DNA of 64,000 nt from a bacterium (lineage in GTDB: Bacteria; Sumerlaeota; Sumerlaeia; SLMS01; JAHLLQ01), in NCBI GenBank assembly GCA_020444065.1, contig JAHLLQ010000003.1, forward strand, positions 444,979 through 508,978. Direction: 5' to 3'. The position numbers were made by a program, and so were the translations under genes. This document shows positions 36,128 to 45,403 of this stretch, piece by piece. The notes beneath the pieces are model-generated. The model did not search any database, was not told the origin of the DNA, and worked only from the letters and a program-made list of their open reading frames with translations. Within the stretch, counting starts at the first letter, position 1. Each line of letters starts with the position of its first letter.

Positions 36128-37816
36128 TTACTGGCGCGAACGCATCTCCACGAGCCAGCTCTCGACTTCCGCTTCGCGCACTCCGCCGAGACGCAGGTAG
36201 GTCTCGAGTTCCTCAATGGCTTCGTCCAGATCGCCGTGCGATCCGTCGATAGCCAGGGCGAGGTTCAGGTGCGCCGGGGCGAATTCCGGATGGCTTTCAA
36301 CCAGCGGCCGCAATTCGTCGAGGGCCCGGCCGTAGGCCTTCTGGCGCAGGAAGAGCGCGCCGATGTTGTTCTGGGCCCGCGGATCGTTGGGGTCGACTCC
36401 CATGGCATCGCGATAGCGACCCTCGGCGGCCAATTCACGGCCGATTCGAGCCAGCACGTTGCCCCATTTCAGGTAAATATCTGCGTTGTTCGGATCCAGG
36501 TCGGCCGCCCGGCGATACTCCTCGAGGGCTCGGCGCGTCCGCGTTGTTTTCGCCAAGGATTCCGCCAGGTACAGATGGGCTTCGGCATTCTCCGGTTCCA
36601 TGTTGGCCACCTGGGACCAGGCCAGAACGGCGTCGCTCCAGCGGCCTTGCTCGGCAGCCAGAAGTCCGGCCTCGCGCAGGCTTTCCACGTCGTGAACCTG
36701 CTCGCCGGTCAGCTCCGGGAACACGGCCGCGCGGACTTCTTCCGGATCCAGGCTCTCTGCGCGCTGACCCACGGGGCTGTCGCCGCCCTGAATCAGGCTC
36801 GCCAGCGAGGAGCCGATATCGCCGGCCCCCGACCTTGTGCCCGTTTCCGCCTCAGGCGGGTTCTCGTCCTTCGCCAGCGTCGCTTCGGGCGTGGGCTCCG
36901 GCGTCTTCTCCGGCGTTGCCTCAGGAGTCGGGACGGGAGTCGCCGTGGGCCTCGGCTCGTCCTTCATGCCTTCCATCACTGCTTCGCGTGCCGCGTCCGA
37001 CGGCCGATCTTCCGGAGAAGATTTGGGCATTTCGCGGGCTTCATCTTCGTCGAAGGTCGGCGGCGGAGGCGCCATCGGTGTCGACTCAACCCGGGGGCGA
37101 GGCGTTGGCGTCGGGGCCGGCGTCTTCTCCTGGGTCGGCCTCAGAGTCATCTGCTCTTCAGTCTGATCGTCGCGGTTTGAGGGAGTCGCTGGGACTTCGG
37201 CCACTTCGATCGGTGTTTCTTCCACGACCGGAGTCGATTCCACGGCCGGCGTCTTTACCGGCTTCGGCCTTGCAATCTCTGTGGGTTCCGGCGTGGGAGT
37301 CGGCGCCGGCGTGCGGCGCGAGCTCTCGATCGTCGGTCGCTTGATCGGTGTCGGCGTGGGTTCTGGCGTGGCTTCCGCCACGACCGGTTCCTCGTCGATA
37401 GGCAGCTTCAGGCTGGGCGGCTGATCCTCACGGGCCAGCAGTCCCTTCTCGATCAACTGCAGGCGAGCGAGCTCCCGCTCGGCCTCGGCCTGCTCGTAAT
37501 CCGGTGCAACTTCCAGTGCCTTGTCGAAGTAGATCATCGCGCGCTCGGGTTCGCCGAGCAGGTTGTACGAGTGGCCCACCTTATAGTAGAAGGCAGGGCG
37601 GGGCGAAAGCTCCAGCGCCGCCAGGTACTTTTCCTGGGCGGCGGTGTATTCGCCCACCGCTTCAAGATCCTGGCCTTCGGTGAAAAGATCGAAGGCCAGT
37701 GTGCGGCGTTCCTCGTAGATGCGCTGGCGATCGGCGGCGCAGCCCGTAAGGCCGGCAAACCCGACGGCCGTCAGCAGCACCCATCCAAGCGCCCGAGCGC
37801 GAAATGTCAGCTTCAT
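36128..37816 (-). CDS. TPR-repeat lipoprotein with Pro/Thr-rich linker
   Basis: A 562-aa lipoprotein: signal and lipobox GFAGLTGC (Cys26). Residues about 35-115 hold two TPR-like helical pairs (AAQEKYLAALELSPRPAFYY, PERAMIYFDKALEVAPDYEQ). A long linker of TPTP, PEPTPTP and acidic stretches follows (about 140-340). A second TPR block (about 385-545) has four or five units: WSDAVLAWSQVANMEPENAE, RRALEEYRRAADLDPNNADI, EGRYRDAMGVDPNDPRAQNN and YGRALDELRPLVESHPEFAP. TPR lipoproteins serve as assembly scaffolds at the outer membrane. It follows the 181-aa lipoprotein gene by 5 bases, so the two are cotranscribed. Confidence 0.82.
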   Translation of the reverse strand: MKLTFRARALGWVLLTAVGFAGLTGCAADRQRIYEERRTLAFDLFTEGQDLEAVGEYTAAQEKYLAALELSPRPAFYYKVGHSYNLLGEPERAMIYFDKALEVAPDYEQAEAERELARLQLIEKGLLAREDQPPSLKLPIDEEPVVAEATPEPTPTPIKRPTIESSRRTPAPTPTPEPTEIARPKPVKTPAVESTPVVEETPIEVAEVPATPSNRDDQTEEQMTLRPTQEKTPAPTPTPRPRVESTPMAPPPPTFDEDEAREMPKSSPEDRPSDAAREAVMEGMKDEPRPTATPVPTPEATPEKTPEPTPEATLAKDENPPEAETGTRSGAGDIGSSLASLIQGGDSPVGQRAESLDPEEVRAAVFPELTGEQVHDVESLREAGLLAAEQGRWSDAVLAWSQVANMEPENAEAHLYLAESLAKTTRTRRALEEYRRAADLDPNNADIYLKWGNVLARIGRELAAEGRYRDAMGVDPNDPRAQNNIGALFLRQKAYGRALDELRPLVESHPEFAPAHLNLALAIDGSHGDLDEAIEELETYLRLGGVREAEVESWLVEMRSRQ

Positions 37817-37821
37817 GAAGA

Positions 37822-38367
37822 TTACCTGTGGTCAGCCTTGTAGACGAGCGCGCCGTCGCTGAAAGACACCGACCAGTCGCCCTTCTCGAACATTTTCTTG
37901 TAGATCCAGATCTCGCGGGCCGGGCCGACTTCGTACTGCTGGAAAAAGGCCTCCGACGGGTAGCCGTACTGGACGAGGTAGCGATCGCTGTCCATCAGCG
38001 GTCCCTCGAAGACCAGGTCGTTCTGGATGAACTGGCAAAGGACGTTGCGATCCCAGTAGACCCACTCGGTGAACGTCTCATCGCTGCGGGCGTCGATGCC
38101 CTCGCGCATGTAGTCGGGCTGGCCGTGGCGCTGCAGGACGCTCTTCTTGTCGCCTGTCAGAAGATCGTCCTGATGGGCCTCGACCTTGAAGAATGCCTGA
38201 TCGTTCCAGCGGTAGAAGTAGTCAACGGCAGGACGGCCGGTGTAGCGGCGGAACTGCTCCGGTTCGCCGGATGCCCATTGGAAGCGAGGCACACGGTTCG
38301 TGTTACAGCCAGCCATCAGAACGGCCAGCAATACGACCCCGAGGATCGGGACGATGCGTCGGTACAT
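37822..38367 (-). CDS. Small lipoprotein of unknown function
   Basis: A 181-aa lipoprotein with lipobox VLMAGC (Cys21). The mature part contains SVLQRHGQPDYMREG, EWVYWDRNVLCQFIQNDLVF and REIWIYKKMFEKGDWSVSFS. The pattern 'GxPDY... W.Y....... F. F. dG' recalls the small outer-membrane BamE/SmpA-like or GWxTD-type lipoproteins, but I cannot assign a family. It is the first gene of a two-gene unit with the TPR lipoprotein, which suggests a shared envelope role. Confidence 0.7.
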   Translation of the reverse strand: MYRRIVPILGVVLLAVLMAGCNTNRVPRFQWASGEPEQFRRYTGRPAVDYFYRWNDQAFFKVEAHQDDLLTGDKKSVLQRHGQPDYMREGIDARSDETFTEWVYWDRNVLCQFIQNDLVFEGPLMDSDRYLVQYGYPSEAFFQQYEVGPAREIWIYKKMFEKGDWSVSFSDGALVYKADHR

Positions 38368-38479
38368 CTCAGGCTCCTTGGTTCAGTCCGGCGATTTGGC
38401 CCTGACGGACTGACAAGGGATGATTGATGCCACGGCCCTGGGGAGGTCAAGCACGGAAGGGGTTTTTTAGCGATTCAGG

Positions 38480-40573
38480 CTACAACTCCACCGGCTCCAT
38501 CTGCAGTTCCGCCAGCTTCCGGACCAGCAGGTTCAGGAACAGGCCCACATCCGTAACGACCGGCGTCGAATCCATCGAGCCGCGATCGGCCAGCTTCGTC
38601 GCGACTGTAGGGTTGATGTCGACGCAGACCATCCGCACTCCCGCTGGGGTCATATTTCCAACGCCGATCGAGTGCAGCATCGTCGAAAGCATCAGGATCA
38701 TGTCAGCCCCATCGAGAAGCCTGGCGTACTCCGCCTGAGCCTCCACGAGGTCCATCCGCGTGTCCGGCAGGGGGCCATCGTCGCGGATTGAGCCCGCCAG
38801 GCAGAAGGGCACGCTGGCCTGGACCAACTCATACATCAGCCCGCGCTTGATCAGGCCCTGATCCACTGCAGCGGCAATGGAACCGGCACGCCGCACCGCG
38901 TTGATCGCGGCCAGATGGTGCTTATGACCGCCATTGACGGTGATTCCGCGCTGGAGATCCACGCCCAGGCTCGTACCGAACAGGGCGCGCTCGACGTCAT
39001 GCACGGCGACCGCGTTGCCGCCCAGCATGGCTCCGACGTAGCCGTTTCGTACCAATTCACAGACATGGGGCACACCGCCGGTGTGAACAACGATCGGCCC
39101 GGGAACGAGCACGATCTTGCCGCCGCGCCCGCGGATCTGGTCCATTTCCCAGGCGATCGCGTCCACGGCGACCTCGACGCGGCGCTCGCTCGACACCATC
39201 CCCGACATGAAGCGGAACTCGCTCGGGTCTTCCTGGACCTCGGTCTTCGGGTGAATTCGGATGCCGTCGATGCCGCAGACGACCATGTCGCCGGTTCGGA
39301 GGTCGCGGATCAATGTCACGGCTGCCTGGCCATCGCGAACGACGATCACGCCGTCCATGCGCTGGCCGGTGGCGCGAATCCACTCCTCCCCGACCAGGAC
39401 ATCTGTGGGATAAATCGTCGTTGCATAGAAATCTTCCGGGGCCACGCCGTCCTTCTCGACAGACACCAGGCGAGCGGGGCGATGCTCCGGATCTTCCAGA
39501 TTGCCGCCCTTTTCGAGCATTTGTGGCACGATCTCGTTCAGAATCTCGGGCGAAGGGGCGCTGACGGCCAAGCGAATGCGCGATTTGTCGCCGCGGGTCT
39601 GGCCGGCGTGGAATTCGAGCGTCTCGAAGTTGCCGCCGTTCTGGTGAATCATATCCATCACCATCGGCAGGAGCCCTGTGTCGAGCAGATGGCCCTCCAT
39701 CGTGACGATGCGACGAACCAGATCCGTCTTGTGCGCCGGGTGCCGCTTGAAGGGCTCCTCTGTCAGGCGCAGGCTGAGGCATTTGCAGCTTCCGCCGGCC
39801 TTGATGAATTCGGTCATCGGCGTGCGGACGACTTCAAAGCCCCACTCGTTCAGCTTCTGCTGCAACTCCTGCGTGCAGTTGTTCAGAATGACGGCATTGC
39901 CCGTGTCGATCGCGTTGCAGGCGAAATGCACAGCGTCGCGTTCGCTGAGCTCGAAGCGTCGCTCGGCAGGCACAAGTTCCTCAATCTGCCGACGGGCGTG
40001 CTCTTCGAAGGCCTGCGCGTAGTACATCAGGTACCCGCCCGTCAGTGGCGTGAAGCACGTATCCAGGTGGTAGAAGCGTTCGTCGACGAGCCGCAGCGGG
40101 ACGACTTCGATGTCGAGTTGCTCGGCAATATATTCGCAGGCTTCCAGGCGCGTGCGGAAGCCGTAGCCCATGAAGAGGCGCTCTGCCCCGCGATCGAAGA
40201 GCGCATCGCCGGCGCCTTCGAAGTGGAGCCCGCGCGGCATCTCGATGACCTCGAAGCCATTGCGCTCGAACCAGGCCTTGTTGACCGGCTCTTCTTTTTG
40301 GCGTTCCGGGTGGCGAAAGTGCGAATTCACCGCCTTCTTACCGTGAACCAGCCCCGCGTTCGCCGTGAAGACGAGGTCGGGCACGCCTTCTGCCGGATCG
40401 AGAATCTTGACCGTGGTCCGTTGGCCGACCTGGGCGTGCAGCGCCTGCCATTGCGCGCGGGCTTTCTGCACATCGAGTCGTTCGGTGTTCCCTTCCATCC
40501 AAGGGTTGATCACGTAGTCGACGGCGAAATACGTCGGCGGGCACATGAGGATGGAGTGACGTTTCGGGGCCAT
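38480..40573 (-). CDS. agrE: AgrE-type bifunctional arginine dihydrolase / ornithine cyclodeaminase
   Basis: Predicted to convert arginine to ornithine, two NH3 and CO2 (N-terminal guanidine-modifying domain), and ornithine to proline (C-terminal LOR/SDH, TIGR00300-type domain). The 697-aa length matches cyanobacterial AgrE. Residues of the ArgZ/AgrE active site appear in register: N23 (VINPWM), N72 (FTANAG), E119 (HFEGAGD), H169 (FYHLDTCF) and nucleophile C265 (GGSCKCLSL). The C-terminal half has the NAD-binding stretch VVHTGGVPHVCELVRNGYVG and GGHKHHLAAINAVRRAGS. ATG 40573 follows GAGGAG. Upstream on the same strand lie a cyanophycinase-fold lipoprotein, P5C dehydrogenase and proline dehydrogenase, which complete the route to glutamate. 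Confidence 0.9.
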   Translation of the reverse strand: MAPKRHSILMCPPTYFAVDYVINPWMEGNTERLDVQKARAQWQALHAQVGQRTTVKILDPAEGVPDLVFTANAGLVHGKKAVNSHFRHPERQKEEPVNKAWFERNGFEVIEMPRGLHFEGAGDALFDRGAERLFMGYGFRTRLEACEYIAEQLDIEVVPLRLVDERFYHLDTCFTPLTGGYLMYYAQAFEEHARRQIEELVPAERRFELSERDAVHFACNAIDTGNAVILNNCTQELQQKLNEWGFEVVRTPMTEFIKAGGSCKCLSLRLTEEPFKRHPAHKTDLVRRIVTMEGHLLDTGLLPMVMDMIHQNGGNFETLEFHAGQTRGDKSRIRLAVSAPSPEILNEIVPQMLEKGGNLEDPEHRPARLVSVEKDGVAPEDFYATTIYPTDVLVGEEWIRATGQRMDGVIVVRDGQAAVTLIRDLRTGDMVVCGIDGIRIHPKTEVQEDPSEFRFMSGMVSSERRVEVAVDAIAWEMDQIRGRGGKIVLVPGPIVVHTGGVPHVCELVRNGYVGAMLGGNAVAVHDVERALFGTSLGVDLQRGITVNGGHKHHLAAINAVRRAGSIAAAVDQGLIKRGLMYELVQASVPFCLAGSIRDDGPLPDTRMDLVEAQAEYARLLDGADMILMLSTMLHSIGVGNMTPAGVRMVCVDINPTVATKLADRGSMDSTPVVTDVGLFLNLLVRKLAELQMEPVEL

Positions 40574-40730
40574 GGGGGCGCTCCTCGGAGAATTTGGACC
40601 GCTGAAGCAGGGCTCCAGCATTCAATGGGGGCAAGCGATGCTCACCCCATCCGGCCGGGACGGGCCGGGAGGATCGGCATGCGATTCTCGGGTGGGGGAG
40701 CGCGAAGCGGGGCTGTCGCACTCCACAGTG

Positions 40731-41582
40731 TTACATCAGCGGCTCGATAACGACGGCCGCCAGTGCGCTCGGGTTGTCGTTCAGATGCATGACCGCTGCC
40801 TTGCCACCCAGCAGCGTCAGCTTCTGTCCGCCTTCCTCGACCAGCACGGCGCCGTCGGGCGAAATCGCCAGTGCCTTTGCGTCCGGGTTCAATCCCAACT
40901 GCGGCGCCAGCCATTCCTGGTCGGACATCGGATCGTTCATCACGAGGATGATCCAATCGTTCAACAATCCCAGGCCTTCGCGCGCTTTCCAACGCGTTTC
41001 GGCCGGGGGCGTGTAGTCTTTGCGCTTCGCATCGAGCACCACCGCGCCGAGCATCTCGGCGCCGGCGCCGGATCCGGCGATCACACCGCCGCGAGCGCTG
41101 AGTTCCAGGGTTTGTTCCCAGACCTCGGTGGGGGTTCCATCTTCACGAACCAGGCAGGGCAGCAACTGGGCCGAGCCCGCCAGCCCGGAGTAGAACCAGA
41201 CGCCCGCCGCGCCGTAGAGGATGTCGCCATTCTCGCGCGATTCCGTCCGTGCACAGTTCGTGTACGGCACATCGACCGCCTTCACAAAATCAGAGCGGCC
41301 GGCGGATTTCTCGAGAATCGACGCTGCCTCGCGCAGCGGATCGGCTGGAGAGATCGAATCGGTCGGGACGAGAGCTGCGCTGCCACCCGCCAGGCGCTCC
41401 GCGAAAGCCGCGGCCGCGAGGCCATCGGCGGCATCGATGGAACCAGCCAGGATCACGGCTCCGGCAGGAGGAGTCGCCCGCCATGGTGCATTCTCACCAT
41501 CCACGAGGTCCTTGTCCTTTCCGCCACACGCAATAACGAGGGTGGCGAGCACGATCATCGACAAAATCCGGCACGGAAACAT
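40731..41582 (-). CDS. Cyanophycinase-fold (peptidase S51-like) lipoprotein lacking catalytic residues
   Basis: A 283-aa lipoprotein; ATG 41582 with AAGGAG ahead, lipobox LVIAC (Cys19). The chain follows the cyanophycinase/S51 layout: AVILAGSIDAADGLAAAAFA, ILYGAAGVWFYSGLAGSAQL, GGVIAGSGAGAEMLGAVVLD and GLGLLNDWIILVM, then the terminal LTLLGGKAAVMHL. The key residues are gone: the nucleophile elbow G-T-S-A-G-A reads GSGAGA (170-175), placing Gly at the serine position, the DQH motif reads MSDQEW, and the late Glu block reads SPDGA. It is therefore probably a binding protein or an enzyme with altered chemistry. It sits between P5C dehydrogenase and agrE, suggesting a role in supply or sensing of arginine-rich material; that role is inference. 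Confidence 0.72.
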   Translation of the reverse strand: MFPCRILSMIVLATLVIACGGKDKDLVDGENAPWRATPPAGAVILAGSIDAADGLAAAAFAERLAGGSAALVPTDSISPADPLREAASILEKSAGRSDFVKAVDVPYTNCARTESRENGDILYGAAGVWFYSGLAGSAQLLPCLVREDGTPTEVWEQTLELSARGGVIAGSGAGAEMLGAVVLDAKRKDYTPPAETRWKAREGLGLLNDWIILVMNDPMSDQEWLAPQLGLNPDAKALAISPDGAVLVEEGGQKLTLLGGKAAVMHLNDNPSALAAVVIEPLM

Positions 41583-41693
41583 GGTCTGGCTCCTTCGGAG
41601 GAGGGGTATAAGATGCGCAGTTTCCTTCATCGGACCCACGGGCCCGCCAAAAAGCAAGCAGCCTTTGCGGTAGCGATGACGGGATTAGGGCGG

Positions 41694-41728
41694 TGGAGAG
41701 GGGAGCCGGCGACCGACTCCCCTCTCCA
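41694..41728 (-). terminator. Hairpin after the P5C dehydrogenase gene
   Basis: Perfect 12-bp stem TGGAGAGGGGAG (41694-41705) / CTCCCCTCTCCA (41717-41728), 11-base loop, 31 bases past the stop. No clear U-run, so termination may be partial, leaving the lipoprotein and agrE on read-through or on their own promoter. Confidence 0.6.
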
Positions 41729-41758
41729 TTCAGTCCCCACTACTCGTCCCTGCTTCTC

Positions 41759-43417
41759 TTACTCGTCCAGCGGCGCAATGCCGTGGCGCATGATGTTCTC
41801 CGCACAGGCGCGGGCGACCAGGAATTGCTTCAGGTAATCCGGTCCGCCGGCTTTCGAGCCGATGCCTGACAGTTGGAAGCCGCCGAACGGCTGGCGCCCG
41901 ACGATGGCTCCCGTGATGTGGCGGTTCAGGTACATGTTGCCGCACCGGAGTTGCACCTTGGCCTTCTCCAGGTGACTCGGCGTGCGCGAATGCAGACCGC
42001 CCGTCAGCGCGTATTCGCAGTTGTTGTGGATCTCAACCGCATGCTCGAAGTTCTTCGCTTTGATTACCGAGAGCACAGGGCCGAAGATCTCTTCCTGTGC
42101 CATGCGGCTGTCGGGATCGATATCGCCGAACAGTGCGGGAGGGACGTAGTGCCCCTTCTTGGCGAGATCTTTGCACTCGCCAACGAACGACTCCGTCCCT
42201 TCTTTTTTGCCCAGTTCGATGTAGCTCATGATCTTCTTCTGAGCCGCCGGGTCGATCACGGCGTTGACTTGGCAACCGGGGTCCCACGACTCGCTGATCT
42301 TCAGGCTCGCGACGCCTTCCTTCAGACGCGCCATCAGTTCGTCGTAGACGTCCTCGACAACGATCAGACGCGAGCACGCGGAGCACTTCTGGCCGCTGAA
42401 GCCGAAGGCGCTGTAGAGAATGTCCGGCACGGCGGCATCGAGATCCGCGCTCGAGTCGATGATGAGGCCGTTCTTGCCGCCCATCTCGGCGATCACGCGC
42501 TTGACGAAGGCTTGGCCGTGCTGCGTCTTCGCGGCTTCTTCGATGATGTGGAGACCGACTTCGCGGCTGCCCGTGAACGCGATCATCTGGACCTTCGGCG
42601 AGCGCGTCAGCTTCTCGCCGATTTCCGCGCCGGAGCCCGGAAGGAAGTTCACCACGCCGGCCGGAAGTCCACACTCCATCATGATTTCCATAATCCGGTA
42701 AACGACGAAAGGCGTTTCGCGGCTGGGCTTCCAGATCACTGTGTTACCCGTCACAAGTGCGGCGGACATCATGCCCGTCGGGATTGCCATGGGGAAGTTC
42801 CACGGTCCGATCACGCCGACGACGCCAAGTGGCAGGTAGTACAGTTCATTCTTCTCGCCGAGCAAATACGGCTGCAGGTGTTCGCGGTCGCCGATGCGCA
42901 TCATCTCGCGCGCATAGTACTCGAGGAAATCGATGCCTTCCGCGGTATCAGCGTCCGCTTCGCGCCAGGGCTTGCCCGCTTCGAAGACCATAAGCGCGGA
43001 AATCTCATCGCGGCGCTCGCGCACTTTCGCCGCCGTGTCGAGCAGCAACTGGGCGCGCTCGGCGGGTGTTGTCATCGACCACGTCTTGAAGGCTCGCTGG
43101 GCCACTTCAATCGCTTTGTCCGCCTCTTTCTCGCCGGCATACGCGCACTCGCCCAGGACGATCGATGTGTCGCTTGGGCAGGTAACTTTCAGTTTGCGCT
43201 CGGTCTTCACTTCCTTGCCGCCGATGATCAACGGCGCGTTGATCGGGAAGGACGCCTTTACCTTGTCGATGGCCTTCTGAAAGGCCTCGCGCACTTCGGC
43301 CTTCGAAAAATCGCGCAGCGGTTCATTGCGGAATTCCGTCACCGGCTTGCGCATCGGATAGCCAACAGCCGGGGTCTCCAGCTTCTTGCCGTTCTGCTTC
43401 TTAACCTTCAGCATCAT
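41759..43417 (-). CDS. 1-pyrroline-5-carboxylate (glutamate-semialdehyde) dehydrogenase
   Basis: Aldehyde dehydrogenase that oxidises P5C/glutamate semialdehyde to glutamate with NAD+. The 552-aa product belongs to the RocA/PutA-C group. It has an N-terminal extension (LRDFSKAEVREAFQKAIDKV), APLIIGGKEVKTERKL, VVGVIGPWNFPMAIPTGMMS, the cofactor region AFTGSREVGLHIIEEAAK, EMGGKNGLIIDSSADLD with the catalytic Glu, GFSGQKCSACSR with the catalytic Cys, and EIFGPVLSVIKA. The ATG overlaps the proline dehydrogenase stop by 4 bases (ATGA), so the two PutA activities are separate but translationally coupled. Confidence 0.95.
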   Translation of the reverse strand: MMLKVKKQNGKKLETPAVGYPMRKPVTEFRNEPLRDFSKAEVREAFQKAIDKVKASFPINAPLIIGGKEVKTERKLKVTCPSDTSIVLGECAYAGEKEADKAIEVAQRAFKTWSMTTPAERAQLLLDTAAKVRERRDEISALMVFEAGKPWREADADTAEGIDFLEYYAREMMRIGDREHLQPYLLGEKNELYYLPLGVVGVIGPWNFPMAIPTGMMSAALVTGNTVIWKPSRETPFVVYRIMEIMMECGLPAGVVNFLPGSGAEIGEKLTRSPKVQMIAFTGSREVGLHIIEEAAKTQHGQAFVKRVIAEMGGKNGLIIDSSADLDAAVPDILYSAFGFSGQKCSACSRLIVVEDVYDELMARLKEGVASLKISESWDPGCQVNAVIDPAAQKKIMSYIELGKKEGTESFVGECKDLAKKGHYVPPALFGDIDPDSRMAQEEIFGPVLSVIKAKNFEHAVEIHNNCEYALTGGLHSRTPSHLEKAKVQLRCGNMYLNRHITGAIVGRQPFGGFQLSGIGSKAGGPDYLKQFLVARACAENIMRHGIAPLDE

Positions 43418-44889
43418 TCTGTCTCCTTGGGATCCGCCAAGAGTTTATTCTCCGCCACGTGCTCGGTGAAGCGTTGGCGGAGGAACGATTCATTCGAAGT
43501 GTTCTCCAGGATGCGGCGTACCAGGTACGCCATTCCCGGAATCAGTTCGCCGCACGGAACGTAAATCCGTACAGGCAGTTTCATGGTACGCAGAGCTTCA
43601 GCAATCGGGCCTGCCATGCCGAAGAGCATCTGGATTTCAAAACGCGAAGGCGGCACTTTCATCTCTTTCCGCAACGCCAGCGCATGCGCGATCGAGCGCA
43701 CGTTGTGGCTGGCAATCGCGGTGCGAACCAGGTCGTGATTCTCGAGCAGCAGTCGCGTGATGCGCTCGTACATCGCATCCGTCTCGCGTTTCTCCGTGAT
43801 GACCGGCACCGGCCAATTCTTCTGTCGCGCCCAGATCTGCTCACTATCCCAGTACGCGCCCTTCACGAGGCGAATCGTGATCGGCTGATTGTTCTCGCGA
43901 ATCCATGCGAGGAACTTCCGCGCCGAATCTTCCGCGTCCCGCAGGTAAGCCTGGAATACTGTGCCAAGGTTCTCGTAGCCGCGGAATTCCTCTTCGCTCA
44001 GCAGTCGCTTGATGATTTCCAGCGTCATGTCGCGGTGCTCGTACTTCTCCATATCAATATTCACGAACGCACCGGACTTCTTTGCGGCACGTAGCAAGGG
44101 ACGCACGCGCGAGAGAACGCTCTCCGCCGTGCCATCGATATCCATGGCGTCGTACTTCGCGGTGAGGGAACTCAGCTTGATCGAGATATTCACGCGGGGG
44201 CCGCACTTGAAGCGGCGGGACTTCTCGGGCCAGGATCCAAGCAATCCGCCCAGGTTCTCGATCATATCCTTGTAGCGCTTCGCGTAGGCATCCGCTTGGG
44301 AATCGCTGATCACGAATTCGCCCAGCAGATCGAGCGAGAACATGAAGCCGCGCTCTTCCATGTTGCGAATTCGGGGTGCCACGACGCGCGGATTCTCGCC
44401 CGCGATGAACTGCTTGCCCATCGTGGCGATCACCTTGCGGCTGGCCCATGCGAGGGGCCGCTGCGTGAACCCCCGACCGCGGCCCAGGAATCGCGCGATG
44501 GATAGCAGGCTCGTGCCGCCGCCGTGTGCGAAGGACGTGCTGCTGAGGTATTCCTCCAGGTGCTCCGCCAGGATTTTCGGATCGCGCAGCGCGGGATACA
44601 CGTCGACGAAGTGCAACATTCGGAACTTCAACTCCTCGTCGTGCATCATCGCGCGCATCAGTTCCTTCTCGATGCGTTCGCGGCCGATGCCGCTGCTCTC
44701 GCGTGCCCGGACGCGGCGGAAGATCTCGCGCCCGAACCGGCGTGTGGATTCCTCCACCCGAAGGCGTTCGAGATTGAACGTCGGCAGCTCCGGGCTCGGT
44801 CGGCGGGGCTTCGGCTTGATCGGCTGGCTGGCTACCTTGCCGTTGTGCTTGCTTGGATTTTTGGTTTCAGTCGCCATCGTCGTGCTCAC
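43414..44889 (-). CDS. Proline dehydrogenase
   Basis: FAD enzyme that oxidises proline to P5C. The 491-aa product covers the PutA proline-dehydrogenase region: an N-terminal helical part (RVEESTRRFGREIFRRVRAR), then the barrel with FSLDLLGEFVISDSQADAYA, GPRVNISIKLSSLTAKYDAM, FVNIDMEKYEHRDMTLEIIK, TVFQAYLRDAEDSARKF, IRLVKGAYWDSEQI, ASHNVRSIAHAL and FEIQMLFGMAGPIAEALR, ending with VRIYVPCGELIPGMAYLVRR, whose Arg pair binds the proline carboxylate. I place the start at GTG 44889 because GGAGG sits 5 bases ahead; ATG 44877 is too far from it. It leads the P5C dehydrogenase gene. Confidence 0.94.
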   Translation of the reverse strand: MSTTMATETKNPSKHNGKVASQPIKPKPRRPSPELPTFNLERLRVEESTRRFGREIFRRVRARESSGIGRERIEKELMRAMMHDEELKFRMLHFVDVYPALRDPKILAEHLEEYLSSTSFAHGGGTSLLSIARFLGRGRGFTQRPLAWASRKVIATMGKQFIAGENPRVVAPRIRNMEERGFMFSLDLLGEFVISDSQADAYAKRYKDMIENLGGLLGSWPEKSRRFKCGPRVNISIKLSSLTAKYDAMDIDGTAESVLSRVRPLLRAAKKSGAFVNIDMEKYEHRDMTLEIIKRLLSEEEFRGYENLGTVFQAYLRDAEDSARKFLAWIRENNQPITIRLVKGAYWDSEQIWARQKNWPVPVITEKRETDAMYERITRLLLENHDLVRTAIASHNVRSIAHALALRKEMKVPPSRFEIQMLFGMAGPIAEALRTMKLPVRIYVPCGELIPGMAYLVRRILENTSNESFLRQRFTEHVAENKLLADPKETE

Positions 44890-45403
44890 TAGCACCTCCG
44901 TTCGGCGGAATTCACGTCGATACTTTCTACCCACCGGGGCACAGCAGTGCAACGTGAATAGGAAAGCCTATCCACGGCGTGCCCTGCGTTCGCTTGTTCG
45001 AGGTCGGTGTTCACAGGTCCGGCGGGCGGCCGCGACGAAAGCGGAAACGGCCCGGCTGGCGAGCCAGGCGTTCTTCGCCCGTCCGTTCCCTGGTCCGTCT
45101 CGCAATGGAAGTCCTGGATGCAATCATGGGGCGAAAATCCTCACGCGGAACGGGGAAAGCAAGGAGTTTCTATGACACTTTCCCTGGTCCCATCCGAGCA
45201 TTTCTCTCCGCCCTGCGGGATATTTTTGGACGCTTGTTCTTATCGAGGTGTCATAATCGGGATTCGAGAAGTCCTCATTTTTTTTGGAGCGAAAGTGCTT
45301 GCCCTATAGCCGCGCGCCCGGGCAGAGGGACGAGACTGGGGCGCCGTTCGCACCAAATCAGGCGGCGCACCGCCCATGCTCACTATATGACGGAGGACGT
45401 CGA
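44890..45403. other. Divergent intergenic region between proline dehydrogenase and a prepilin gene
   Basis: About 510 bases without a convincing gene. It holds the promoters of both genes. A T-run lies at 45282-45289, an 8-bp dyad TATGACAC/GTGTCATA at about 45171/45247, and GCGCCG...CGGCGC pairs near 45341-45367. I found no clear sigma-54 site or riboswitch. Confidence 0.35.

Noticed and set aside
45171-45254. TATGACAC/GTGTCATA dyad 70 bases apart upstream of the prepilin
   Set aside because: Eight-base arms this far apart are expected by chance in a 64-kb window, and no other evidence supports a function.
45282-45306. Possible sigma-54 promoter upstream of the prepilin (TGGAGCG...TTGCC)
   Set aside because: The GG to GC spacing is 13 bases instead of the required 10, and the first block does not match TGGCAC.
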